DNA from: Mesorhizobium atlanticum
Lineage (GTDB): Bacteria > Pseudomonadota > Alphaproteobacteria > Rhizobiales > Rhizobiaceae
Reading direction: 5' to 3'
Assembly (NCBI RefSeq): GCF_003289965.1
Contig: NZ_QMBQ01000004.1
Location: 248,001 to 312,000, forward strand
Length of the DNA: 64,000 bases
Made by a program: the position numbers and the translations under genes. Shown in pieces: positions 50,409-58,767 of this stretch. How positions within the stretch are numbered: position 1 is the stretch's first letter; each line of letters starts with the position of its first letter. The notes below the pieces were generated by a model. That model was not told the origin of the DNA. It was given only the letters and a program-made list of their open reading frames with translations, and made no database searches.

Positions 50409-50597
50409 ATGCCCAATAGTTTCAAGACCGGAGACGTCGTCAGGCTGAAATCCGGAGGCCCGGAAATGACCGTCAGCGACGGGGCCGCTTCCGGCATGTA
50501 TCTGTGCCACTGGTTCAACCGCGAGGGCGACGTCTGGACGCCGCAGCATGCAGGCTTCAAGCCGGACCAGCTGGTGGCGGTCGACCAACCGAAATAG
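50409..50597 (+). CDS. YodC-like DUF2158 family protein
   Basis: This 62-residue protein of the DUF2158/YodC family has the pattern FKTGDVVRLKSGGPEMTV, then a Cys-Trp pair (YLCHWFNREG) and FKPDQLV. ATG 50409 has GGGAGG five bases upstream, which rules out the in-frame extension from 50355. Members are small uncharacterised proteins with an SH3-like barrel. Confidence 0.85.
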   Translation: MPNSFKTGDVVRLKSGGPEMTVSDGAASGMYLCHWFNREGDVWTPQHAGFKPDQLVAVDQPK

Positions 50598-50730
50598 GGT
50601 TTCCCGAAAGCAGCTCCTTTCCGGCTTGGCCGGAGATGTGCCGATAAGCCACCGACGGATTTTGCTCTGCCTGGCGTTTAACGGCTGAAGCGCGGCCGCC
50701 AATGGCCCGCGTCCAACCGGAGACGAGAGC

Positions 50731-51162
50731 ATGATCCGCCCTATCCTATTCGTCGTAGCCTTTGGTTTGCAGACCGCGGCCGCGGTCGCCCAGACGACGA
50801 CACCTGCCCCTGCACCGGCCCCGGCGGCGCCGGCCCCTTCGGCTCCCGCCGCCGCCAAGTCCGGCCTGACGCTGGAAAAGTTCGAGGCGCGCCGGGAAAT
50901 GGCGTTCATGCGGGCCGACACCGACAATGACGGCAAGGTCAGCCTCGCCGAATGGACCGCGTTCCAGACCGCGCGCAAAGCCAAGGGCGATCCGGCCAAA
51001 TCCTTCGCCCGCATCGACACCAACAATGACGGCTTCGTCGACAAGGGCGAGCTAGACGCCTTCCTGGCCAAGCGCTTCGCCAAGCTGGACAAAAATAGCG
51101 ATGGGGTGCTCAGCGCCGACGAGCGGCCAGGCCACAAAACCGCTCCCAATGAGGAGCAATGA
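50731..51162 (+). CDS. Exported EF-hand calcium-binding protein
   Basis: This 143-residue protein has a signal peptide (MIRPILFVVAFGLQTAAAVAQ), an Ala/Pro-rich spacer (residues 22-44) and three EF-hand loops: D63-E74 (DTDNDGKVSLAE), D96-E107 (DTNNDGFVDKGE) and D120-E131 (DKNSDGVLSADE). It probably binds Ca2+ in the periplasm. It lies 27 bases upstream of the sigma factor gene and may belong to the same operon. Confidence 0.9.
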   Translation: MIRPILFVVAFGLQTAAAVAQTTTPAPAPAPAAPAPSAPAAAKSGLTLEKFEARREMAFMRADTDNDGKVSLAEWTAFQTARKAKGDPAKSFARIDTNNDGFVDKGELDAFLAKRFAKLDKNSDGVLSADERPGHKTAPNEEQ

Positions 51163-51189
51163 CCACGAGGTTATGGCGCGCAATGACAC

Positions 51190-51747
51190 ATGCGAGCGCT
51201 CCCGTTGATGGGCGCCGATCCGGACGAGGAACTGGTACGCCGCATCGGCGCCGGCGACCCCGCCGCCGTGCAGGCGATGGTGGCGCGCAAGCTGCCGCGC
51301 ATCCTGGCTCTGGCCGCGCGGATGCTAGGCGACGCGGCGGAGGCCGAGGACGTCGCCCAGGAGACTTTCGTGCGCATCTGGCGCCACGCCTCGGGCTGGC
51401 GCCGGGGGCACGCGCGCTTCGACACCTGGATCCACCGCGTCGCGCTCAACCTCTGCTACGACCGGCTGCGGCGCCGGCGCGAATGGACGACGGACGAACT
51501 GCCGGAGGTGGCCGATGAGGCGCCGCTTCCCGATGCCATACCGGGCGACGAAGAGCGCAGGGTCAACCAGGCGCTACAGCGCATCGCACCGCGCCAGCGG
51601 GAGGCGATCGTGCTGGTCTATTATCAGGAGCTGTCCAACATCGAGGCCGCGGGCGCCATGCAGGTCAGCGTCGATGCGTTGGAAAGCCTGCTCGCTCGGG
51701 GTCGTCGCGCGTTGCAGGCCATGCTCGCAGGAGATGGCGATGATTGA
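51190..51747 (+). CDS. ECF-type RNA polymerase sigma factor
   Basis: This 185-residue sigma-70 family ECF factor has region 2 (AEAEDVAQETFVRIWRHA, with FDTWIHRVALNLCYDRLR as 2.3-2.4) and region 4 (RIAPRQREAIVLVYYQELS, then the helix-turn-helix around AAGAMQVSVDALESLLARG). ATG 51190 is used; a Met six codons later is equally possible. The downstream genes encode a membrane protein and a periplasmic sensor, an arrangement like CnrH with CnrY and CnrX of metal-responsive systems. Confidence 0.92.
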   Translation: MRALPLMGADPDEELVRRIGAGDPAAVQAMVARKLPRILALAARMLGDAAEAEDVAQETFVRIWRHASGWRRGHARFDTWIHRVALNLCYDRLRRRREWTTDELPEVADEAPLPDAIPGDEERRVNQALQRIAPRQREAIVLVYYQELSNIEAAGAMQVSVDALESLLARGRRALQAMLAGDGDD

Positions 51748-51821
51748 GACCTTGAAGCGACGGCGAATTCTGAGGACTGCTGCGTGGGGGGCCACGTCAA
51801 AATGGTGGAAGGGGGAAAAAG

Positions 51822-52265
51822 ATGGCTGAGAAAACCACAGGCGGGCCGATGGACGCCGGGCGCTTTGCCGCGTTGGCGGATGCCTATGGCGGCGCCTTGC
51901 ACCGCTGGCCGCCGGCCGAGCAGGCCGCCGCCGTGCTGTTTGCCGAGACCGAGCAAGGCCGAGCCATCCTGCAGCGCGCCGGCAGGCTCGACGCCATGCT
52001 CGACCGGCATCGGGTCGAGGTCCCCAGTGCGGCGCTCCACCGCGCAGTGGTCGCACGGGCCGCGACTGAAGTCAGGCAGGAGCGCCGCCGGCGGTTCTGG
52101 TGGCTGGGCTTCGGGCTCGCCGGTGTCGGGCTCGCCGGCGCCGTAGCCGGGCTGGCGCTGGTGACCGTGGTCAATCCGGACATCCAATCCGACCATTACG
52201 TCATGGACGCCAACGCGACGTCGTTCGGCGATGCGGGTCCAGAGCAGACCGAGGAGGATCTATGA
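51822..52265 (+). CDS. Single-pass membrane protein, candidate anti-sigma factor
   Basis: This 147-residue protein has a cytoplasmic N-terminal part of about 90 residues (ALADAYGGALHRWPPAEQAAA), one transmembrane helix (FWWLGFGLAGVGLAGAVAGL) and a short acidic periplasmic tail. It lacks a zinc-binding HxxxCxxC motif. Its position directly after the sigma gene, its topology and the four-base overlap with the sensor gene make an anti-sigma role likely; the family is not one I can name. GGGGGAAAAAG precedes the ATG. Confidence 0.78.
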   Translation: MAEKTTGGPMDAGRFAALADAYGGALHRWPPAEQAAAVLFAETEQGRAILQRAGRLDAMLDRHRVEVPSAALHRAVVARAATEVRQERRRRFWWLGFGLAGVGLAGAVAGLALVTVVNPDIQSDHYVMDANATSFGDAGPEQTEEDL

Positions 52266-52705
52266 GCCCCCGTCTCGTCGCGGCATCCCTGGTGCTCAAC
52301 GTCTTTCTGATTGGCGCGCTCGCCGGCGGGACCGGCTGGCTGATCGGCAAGTCCAACCTGGGCTATTCCCTGGAATCGGCCGGCGGCAGGCTGCCGGCCG
52401 CCGACCGCAAGGCGTTCCGGCAGGCACTGCGCGAGGTGCGCAGGGAATCGCGGGACGTGATCCTCGACGGCCAGGCCGCGAGGCGGGAGGCGGCGAACCT
52501 TCTGCAGCAGCCGACGCTCGACACCGCCGCCCTTGCGGCGGCGCTCGAGCGGGCGCGCAATGCGGACGTCACCGTGCGCGCCCGGCTGGAGCAGCGCATC
52601 GTCGAGTTCGCCGCATCGGGATCGGCGGAGGACCGCCAGTTGCTGGCGGACGCCCTGTTGCGGCGCGCCGGCAGGCAGCCGCCGCCTGCAAAAAAATCGC
52701 CATAG
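52262..52705 (+). CDS. Periplasmic heavy-metal sensor/Spy-CpxP-like protein
   Basis: This 147-residue membrane-anchored protein has an N-terminal hydrophobic segment (LVAASLVLNVFLIGALAGG) followed by a helical periplasmic domain rich in Arg, Ala and Glu (RKAFRQALREVRRESRDVI) typical of the Metal_resist/CnrX/Spy superfamily. No clear metal-binding His/Cys cluster is visible, so it may sense something other than a metal. ATG 52262 overlaps the previous gene by four bases. Confidence 0.82.
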   Translation: MSPRLVAASLVLNVFLIGALAGGTGWLIGKSNLGYSLESAGGRLPAADRKAFRQALREVRRESRDVILDGQAARREAANLLQQPTLDTAALAAALERARNADVTVRARLEQRIVEFAASGSAEDRQLLADALLRRAGRQPPPAKKSP

Positions 52706-52814
52706 GCGGCGACGGAAAAAGCGAACGCGCTCCGTTCAAGGGAAAGAGGGACAGGCCTGCCGTCAGTCGATGCCGGCAGGTTTCTCTTCAACCTCGGAAC
52801 TTCGGGAGTAACCC

Positions 52815-53093
52815 ATGAACAGTCTGACGAAATATTCGGCTGCGGCCGCGCTCGCCGTCGGCGGGACGGTCGCGGCAAGTGCTGCCTCGGCCATGCCGAT
52901 CGCGCCGGTTGCGCCCGCCGCGCCGGCAATGATCGAGCATGTCGCCTGGGGCTGCGGTCCGGGTTGGCATCCCAACTATTGGGGCCGCTGCGTCCCCAAT
53001 CGCCGCGTCGTCTATCCCGGCTATTACTACTGGGGCGGACCGCGCGTCTATATCGGCCCGGTCTGGCATCATCACCACTGGCGCCGCTGGTGA
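52815..53093 (+). CDS. Small exported GCG_CRPN-type protein
   Basis: This 92-residue protein has a signal peptide (cleavage expected after ASAASA), a CGPGWHPNYWGRCVPN motif at about residues 47-62 and a Tyr/Trp/His-rich tail (GYYYWGG, HHHHWRRW). The two cysteines probably form a disulphide. I know such proteins as a family of unknown function common in rhizobia. GGGAG precedes the ATG. A paralogue is at 56201-56470. Confidence 0.85.
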   Translation: MNSLTKYSAAAALAVGGTVAASAASAMPIAPVAPAAPAMIEHVAWGCGPGWHPNYWGRCVPNRRVVYPGYYYWGGPRVYIGPVWHHHHWRRW

Positions 53094-53187
53094 CGGCCCG
53101 CTCATGACGCCGGTGCTGCGGCCGGCGTCGTGAAGCCATCCGACGACGAGGACATTCCGGTCGACGCGGCGAGCGCCGGCCGGCGAG

Positions 53188-54657
53188 ATGGAGGCTGGAT
53201 TGGCCTTACCCGCATCAAATGCAACGCCGCCCGATCCGGCGCTGGTCGCGCTTCACCGCTTCGGCCTCGGTGCACGACCGGGCGACGAGCTCGGCAAGAT
53301 CGCCGCCGATCCGCGCGGCTACCTCAAGGCCGAGCTCAAGCAGCGGGACATCGCGCTGATTTCCCCCGACGACCCGAAGGATGCCGGGTTGCTGGACAGC
53401 ACGGCGGCGATCCAGGCCAGCATGACGGCGGCCATGGAGCGCAAGGAGGCGCGGGATGAGAAGGCGGCGGCCGCCATGCAGCCGATGGCGGCCGATGATC
53501 CGGCCGGCCCGGCCGTGGCAAAGGCCAAGCCCGCTGTGCCGCGTGTCGAGGCCGATATCTATCGGCACGAGGCGCAGGCCCGGTTCGAGAAGGCGCTCGC
53601 CGCGACGCCCGGTTTCGTCGAGAGGGTGGTCGGCTTCTGGTCGAACCATTTCTGCGTTTCCGCCGCCAAGGCGCCGGTCGTGCGGGCCTCTGCCGGTGCC
53701 TTCGAGCGCGAGGCGATCCGCCCCTTCGTGCTCGGCCGCTTCGCCGATATGCTTTTGGCGGTCGAGCATCATCCGGCCATGCTGTTCTATCTCGACAACC
53801 AGCAGTCCATCGGCCCGGAGTCGCGCGCCGGCAAAAGGCGCGGACGCGGCCTCAACGAGAACCTTGCCCGCGAGATCCTGGAATTGCACACGCTGGGCGT
53901 CGGCAGCGGCTATGCCCAGGCCGACGTCACCAGTTTCGCCGCCATGCTGACCGGCTGGACCATGGCCGGACGCGAGGGGCGGCTGGGAGAGCCGGGAAGC
54001 TTCGTCTTCAACGCCAACGCGCACCAGCCGGGCCAGGCGGTGCTGCTCGGCAAGACCTATCCCGACGGCGGCATGGGCCAGGCGGAGGCAGCGCTCAATG
54101 ACATTGCCCGCCACCCGACCACCGCGCGGCACATCGCCACCAAGCTTGCGCGCCATTTCATCGCGGATGATCCGCCCCCAGCGGCTGTCGCCCGCCTGGC
54201 CTCGGTCTTCACCAAGACCGACGGCGACCTGCGCTCGATCGCCTTGACGCTGATCGACATGCCAGAAGCCTGGTCGACGCCGCTCACGAAGCTGCGCTCG
54301 CCCTTGGACTATGTCGTGGCGCTGCGACGGGCGGTCGGCGCCACCGCCGGCAACGAACCGCAACGGTCGCTTCGCTGGCTGAGCGTGCTCGGCGAGCCGC
54401 TGTGGCAGCCGCCGGGGCCGAACGGCTTTTCCGACCTGACGGACGCATGGACCTCCGCCGAAGGTCTCAAGACGCGGCTGGACATCGCCTGGCAGGCCGC
54501 CAAGCTGGCGGACGACATCGGCGATCCCGACGAGATGCTTGAGTCACTGATCGGCACGTCCGTCTCTGCCGAGACAAGGCAGGCGATTTCGCGCGCCGAA
54601 TCCAAACAGCAGGGCCTGGCCCTGTTGCTGATGGCGCCGGAATTCCAACGGCGGTGA
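53188..54657 (+). CDS. DUF1800 domain protein
   Basis: This 489-residue protein of the DUF1800 family has the starting ALHRFGLGARPGDELGKIA, VVGFWSNHFCVSA, NENLAREILELHTLGVGSGY and the C-terminal TKLARHFIADDPPP. DUF1800 genes are usually paired with a DUF1501 gene, as here, and the pair is thought to act outside the cytoplasm, but no function is established. No signal peptide is visible with this start, which has only a weak ribosome-binding site; the start may be misplaced. Confidence 0.88.
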   Translation: MEAGLALPASNATPPDPALVALHRFGLGARPGDELGKIAADPRGYLKAELKQRDIALISPDDPKDAGLLDSTAAIQASMTAAMERKEARDEKAAAAMQPMAADDPAGPAVAKAKPAVPRVEADIYRHEAQARFEKALAATPGFVERVVGFWSNHFCVSAAKAPVVRASAGAFEREAIRPFVLGRFADMLLAVEHHPAMLFYLDNQQSIGPESRAGKRRGRGLNENLAREILELHTLGVGSGYAQADVTSFAAMLTGWTMAGREGRLGEPGSFVFNANAHQPGQAVLLGKTYPDGGMGQAEAALNDIARHPTTARHIATKLARHFIADDPPPAAVARLASVFTKTDGDLRSIALTLIDMPEAWSTPLTKLRSPLDYVVALRRAVGATAGNEPQRSLRWLSVLGEPLWQPPGPNGFSDLTDAWTSAEGLKTRLDIAWQAAKLADDIGDPDEMLESLIGTSVSAETRQAISRAESKQQGLALLLMAPEFQRR

Positions 54658-54658
54658 C

Positions 54659-54724
54659 CTGGAGCAATTCCAGGAAAAGTGTGCGGCGGTTTTGGTTCGG
54701 AATTGCGTAAAAACAAAGAGTTAG
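54659..54724. repeat. Rhizobial-type short intergenic repeat, copy 2
   Basis: GGAGCAATTCCAGGAAAAGT, then GTGCGGCGGTTTT and GGAATTGCGTAAAAACAAAG, is a second member of the repeat family seen at 40415-40479, here in the opposite orientation and with a different outer arm. The shared core is AAAAGTGTG-CGGTTTT. It fills most of the gap between the DUF1800 and DUF1501 genes. Confidence 0.65.
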
Positions 54725-54737
54725 TGGAGATGCGGCC

Positions 54738-55976
54738 ATGAGCCTTCTTTGCGAAACCCCAAGCCTGTCCCGCCGCGCGATGCTGATGACCGGCGGCGCG
54801 CTGTTCGCCTGGGCCTATCTGCCGCGCTTCGCGCGCGCGGCCGACAAGCGCGACCCGCGCCTGATCGTCATCGTGCTGCGCGGCGCGCTGGACGGGCTGT
54901 CGACGGTCGGGCCGATCGGCGATCCGGACTATGCCGGCCTGCATGGCGACATCGCGCTTTCACTCTCAGGCGCCAACCCGGCATTGCCGCTCGACGGTTT
55001 CTTTGCCGTCAATCCGGCAATGCCGGTTTTTGCGCGGCTGTTCAGAGCGGGTCAGGCGGCGGTGGTGCATGCGGCGGCGACCGGCTACCGCGACCGCTCG
55101 CATTTCGACGGCCAGGACGTGCTGGAAAGCGGGTTGCCAGGCCCCGGCAATGCCACCACCGGCTGGCTCAACCGGGCTTTGGCCACTATGCCGGCGGGCG
55201 AGCGCGTGGCGAAGCTCGGCGGGCTGGCGGTCGGACCTTCGACGCCGCTGGTGATCCGCGGCGCCGCCCCTGTGCTCGGCTGGGCGCCGCAGGCCCTGCC
55301 GACCCCCGGCGATGCCTTGGCCGAACGGGTGCTCGACCTCTACAATCATCGTGATCCGGTGCTGGCGGCAGCACTGCAGAAAGGCCTGGACGCCGACCGC
55401 ATGGCGATGGGCGACCAGTTCGACGGCAAGACGATGAAGCCCAAGGGCGGTCTCGACAATGCCGCCGGCATGCGGCAGTCGGCGCAAGGTGCTGCAAGGC
55501 TGATGGCGGCCGATGACGGGCCGCGCATCGCGGCTCTCGCCTTCGACGGCTGGGACACGCATGTCAACGAAGGCGGCGCCACCGGCCGGCTCGCCAATCT
55601 TCTCGGCGGCCTCGACGGCGCTTTCGAGGAATTCGAGAAGGGGCTCGGCGAGCGTTGGCAGGACACGGCAATCGTCGCGATCACCGAGTTCGGGCGCACA
55701 GCGCGCATCAACGGCACTGTCGGCACCGACCACGGCACCGGCACGGTGGTGCTGCTCGCCGGCGGCGCGATCAAGGGCGGCCGCGTCATCGCCGACTGGC
55801 CGGGACTGAAGCCGGCGCAGCTCCATGAAGGCCGCGACCTCGGGCCGACCAGCGACGTGCGCGCGGTGCTGAAGGGGCTGCTTGCCGACCAGTTCGGGCT
55901 GTCGGCGGCGGTGCTTGGCGACAAGGTGTTTCCGGAGTCGGCTGCGGTGAGGCCGATGCGGGATTTGGTGGGGTGA
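54738..55976 (+). CDS. DUF1501 domain protein, Tat-exported
   Basis: This 412-residue protein of the DUF1501 family (distantly alkaline-phosphatase/sulfatase-like) has an N-terminal Tat-type signal (LSRRAMLMTGGALFAWAYL, ending ARA). Family blocks LIVIVLRGALDGLSTV, YRDRSHFDGQDVLESG, FDGWDTHVNEGG and ITEFGRTARINGTVGTDHG are present. It is the usual partner of DUF1800 proteins. GGAG precedes the ATG. The enzymatic role is unknown. Confidence 0.9.
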   Translation: MSLLCETPSLSRRAMLMTGGALFAWAYLPRFARAADKRDPRLIVIVLRGALDGLSTVGPIGDPDYAGLHGDIALSLSGANPALPLDGFFAVNPAMPVFARLFRAGQAAVVHAAATGYRDRSHFDGQDVLESGLPGPGNATTGWLNRALATMPAGERVAKLGGLAVGPSTPLVIRGAAPVLGWAPQALPTPGDALAERVLDLYNHRDPVLAAALQKGLDADRMAMGDQFDGKTMKPKGGLDNAAGMRQSAQGAARLMAADDGPRIAALAFDGWDTHVNEGGATGRLANLLGGLDGAFEEFEKGLGERWQDTAIVAITEFGRTARINGTVGTDHGTGTVVLLAGGAIKGGRVIADWPGLKPAQLHEGRDLGPTSDVRAVLKGLLADQFGLSAAVLGDKVFPESAAVRPMRDLVG

Positions 55977-56200
55977 GCCCTGAGTTTGCCGGTCAGCGAT
56001 GACCTTCGGCGCCCGTCAGTTCGTAATCCACGGGCGGAGCGGGAGCGAAGCGGACGCGAAGACCCGAGGATCACGAGGCTGAGGGGCCTCGGCCAATCAC
56101 GAACGCTGGCGCGGAGGTTTCGAACCTGTGCGTGGGGACCTTAGCCAAACCGCCCGCGACGTTGCCGGCGCGGGCGTCGACGGCGATCGGGGAGCTATCA

Positions 56201-56470
56201 TCAGCTCCAAAAACCGGGGTGCCAGCGGCCGTGATGACAGAAGCCGGGGTGCCAATGGCGCACATGCATCGGGCGGATGATCACGCGGCCGTTCGGCACG
56301 CATCTGCCCCAGCGGTTCATGTGCCAGCCGGGACCGCAGCGCCAGCCGACACTCTCGACCGGCAGCGGTGCAGCGCCCGGCTTGACAAGCGGCATGGCCT
56401 CAGAGCCGACGGCTGACAGCATCAAAGTGCCGGCGGTCAAGGCAATGGGCAGCAAGTGTTTTGGGAACAT
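56201..56470 (-). CDS. Small exported GCG_CRPN-type protein (paralogue)
   Basis: This 89-residue protein has a signal peptide (LLPIALTAGTLMLSAVGSEA) followed by CGPGWHMNRWGRCVPN and a His/Trp-rich end (MHVRHWHPGFCHHG). It is paralogous to the protein at 52815-53093 but in the opposite orientation. GGAG lies seven bases before ATG 56470. The upstream 250 bases up to the next gene on the other strand hold no feature that I recognise. Confidence 0.85.
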   Translation of the reverse strand: MFPKHLLPIALTAGTLMLSAVGSEAMPLVKPGAAPLPVESVGWRCGPGWHMNRWGRCVPNGRVIIRPMHVRHWHPGFCHHGRWHPGFWS

Positions 56471-56724
56471 GCGTTGTCTCCGTAATTCATCCTACCGCCG
56501 TGAAACGGAGGACATCGCCGAAATCCGTTGGAGCGGGACGGATCACATTTTCGTTAGCTTCAATCTGGGGCAGACCGGCCGGCGGTACGCAGGGCAGGCC
56601 TTCTTCGCTCCTGACAAATTGATCCATATCAATGAGCGGGGATGTGCCGTGGGCTAGCGTCGGAACAACCGATCGACGGAGATTCTCAAGGCTGAAGGCC
56701 GGTTGAAGACGGGAGTTCATAGCG

Positions 56725-57171
56725 ATGATGATCCGCACGCTCTCCACTTTGGAATGCACGAAATTGCTGGCGGCAAACCGCACCGGACACTTGGCATGCG
56801 TTAAGGACGGACAACCGTATGTCGTGCCCTTCAACTACGCCTATGCCGACAGTCACCTCTACGCCTTCTCCCTGGTCGGCAAGAAGGTCGACTGGATGCG
56901 GGCCAATCCCTTGGTGTGCGTACAAGTGGCGGAACACACGCAGGGGCGGGGGTGGAAAAGCGTGGTCGTCGACGGCCGCTATGAGGAACTGCCGGACCGG
57001 ATCGGGCACAAAGTTCAGTGCGATCATGCATGGTCGGTGTTGAGCAAACACACCGACTGGTGGGAGCCCGGCGCGCTCAAGCCCGTCACGCCTCTCGCCT
57101 CGAGCAGCATGCCGCATATCTTTTTCCGGATTTTTGTCGAGCAGATTTCGGGACGGGAGGCGACTGAATAA
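56725..57171 (+). CDS. Pyridoxamine 5'-phosphate oxidase-like flavin-binding protein
   Basis: This 148-residue split-barrel protein of the PNPOx-like family has the start IRTLSTLECTKLLAANRTGHLAC, YVVPFNYAYADSHLYAFS and VCVQVAEHTQGRGWKSVVVDG. Such proteins often bind FMN, F420 or heme and may be reductases of small molecules. GGGAG lies nine bases before ATG 56725. It is convergent with the iorB gene, with 12 bases between stops. Confidence 0.87.
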   Translation: MMIRTLSTLECTKLLAANRTGHLACVKDGQPYVVPFNYAYADSHLYAFSLVGKKVDWMRANPLVCVQVAEHTQGRGWKSVVVDGRYEELPDRIGHKVQCDHAWSVLSKHTDWWEPGALKPVTPLASSSMPHIFFRIFVEQISGREATE

Positions 57172-57183
57172 GCTGCTCGACGG

Positions 57184-58767
57184 TTATTGAACCGGGCTGT
57201 CGCCAAGCGTCGCCACCGTCTTCAGCCCGCCGTCCAGCATGTCGCCCTTTTCGTCCTTCAGCGCGGCCTCGCGCAAGCGGCGGATCCAGTCGGCGGCGTC
57301 GTCGCGGCCTTTGAGCATCGGCAGCGCCGAGAGCACGCGGTCGAATTTCGACTGGGCGCGGGCATGGGTGTCGCTGTAGCCCTTGATCAGGCGGCGGCAG
57401 TTCAGGATCTCGGTGGCCAAAGCGTAGTCCTGGCGGGCATGGCTGAGCGCCAGTTCGTACCAGCGCTCCAGATGCTCGGCTTCGACCTTGTGGCGCAGCA
57501 GGCGGCGGCGCCAGCGGCGCAGGCCGCCGATGAACCAGAGCATGGCGAAGCCGGTAAAGCTGTCGGTGCGGATGTGGCGGCCGCGATTGATGCGGCGGTC
57601 GAGGAAGGCGGCCAGTTTTGGGCGGTTCTCGATGTAGCTGCCGAGCCCCGCCGGCAGCGTGCCGCAGAACTCCTCGATGCGCGGGTGGAAATATTCGGTG
57701 ACCTGCAACACCGAGCCTTCCTTGACGCCTACCTCCCTGCGCACGCGCTTGTCGCGGGTCGAGCGCGTCTTCAAATCGGCGACGCGGATCATGTCGTCGT
57801 AGCACATGGCGTTGGCGAGATGCTTGGCCGCGGCGATCGACAGCGCATAGTCACGTTCCGGCGTATCCAGCGCGAGCGCCTTGTCCAGCCGGTCGAGATA
57901 TTCGCCGCCATAGGCGATGTCCTGAAAATCGACGACCTTCTTCAGGCCGCGTTCGGCCATGTCGCGCACCGGCTCCGGCAGTGCGGTGACGCGAGCCGCA
58001 AGAACCTGCCAGCCCTTCAGCAGGGTTTCCGGGCCGCTGACCTTTGGCGTCGCCTGGACCTCGGAAGCGGCAGGCGCCGACGCCTTCTCGCCCGACGGCG
58101 CGGCCGCGATGCCGCGCGCGCGATCACAGGCAGCGCCGAAGGCGGCGAGGCTTGCCTTGACGCCGCGGCCGCCGGCGCCGATCGCCTGCTCGTAGTTTTC
58201 GCGCGGGAACGGCAGCGCGTCGGACCCGGCCAAGGCACCGAGCAGGCTGGCCGAAATCATGGTGCCGTTGTCGGCGGCGATCTTTTCCATGTCGAAGGTG
58301 ATGAGGCGCTTGGCCGCGGCCTCAGCCGTCGCGTGCACCTTTTCCGACGAGGCGCGACCATCGCCCGGCTCGATCTTTTCCGAGACGGCGGCGATGCGGT
58401 GCGAAGAGGTGATCAGGGTCGTGCGCTCAGGCGTGACGAAGCCACGGATGATGGCGCGGCCCGCCTCCATCAGCTCGGCGGCGATCAGGATATCGACATC
58501 ACCCTGCGAGGGCGACAGCGCGAAGACCGGCAGCCGTCCGGTGTCGCGGGCCATCTCGATATAGTAGATCGTGGCGCCGGTACGCTGGGCGACGCCCGCC
58601 ACGGATGTCGACTGGGCGATGTAGCCGCTGCGCTCGGCGACGTCGGTGATCCAGTCGGCGAGCACGCCGCCGCCCTGGCCGCCAACGGCGAGCACGGCGA
58701 GCTTTATCACGCGCTCGTCGTTTGAGGCGCCCGTCTTCGGGCGCAGCGCTGCGCTGGGGTCAAGCAT
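57184..58767 (-). CDS. iorB: Indolepyruvate:ferredoxin oxidoreductase, beta-type subunit
   Basis: This 527-residue protein has an N-terminal 2-oxoacid:ferredoxin oxidoreductase gamma-type domain (LAVLAVGGQGGGVLADWI, SVAGVAQRTGATIYYIEM; residues about 20-210) and a long C-terminal helical domain found in proteobacterial IorB homologues. With IorA it oxidatively decarboxylates aryl pyruvates such as indolepyruvate to acyl-CoA with ferredoxin, although many proteobacterial homologues are untested. Its start overlaps the iorA stop by eight bases. Confidence 0.9.
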   Translation of the reverse strand: MLDPSAALRPKTGASNDERVIKLAVLAVGGQGGGVLADWITDVAERSGYIAQSTSVAGVAQRTGATIYYIEMARDTGRLPVFALSPSQGDVDILIAAELMEAGRAIIRGFVTPERTTLITSSHRIAAVSEKIEPGDGRASSEKVHATAEAAAKRLITFDMEKIAADNGTMISASLLGALAGSDALPFPRENYEQAIGAGGRGVKASLAAFGAACDRARGIAAAPSGEKASAPAASEVQATPKVSGPETLLKGWQVLAARVTALPEPVRDMAERGLKKVVDFQDIAYGGEYLDRLDKALALDTPERDYALSIAAAKHLANAMCYDDMIRVADLKTRSTRDKRVRREVGVKEGSVLQVTEYFHPRIEEFCGTLPAGLGSYIENRPKLAAFLDRRINRGRHIRTDSFTGFAMLWFIGGLRRWRRRLLRHKVEAEHLERWYELALSHARQDYALATEILNCRRLIKGYSDTHARAQSKFDRVLSALPMLKGRDDAADWIRRLREAALKDEKGDMLDGGLKTVATLGDSPVQ

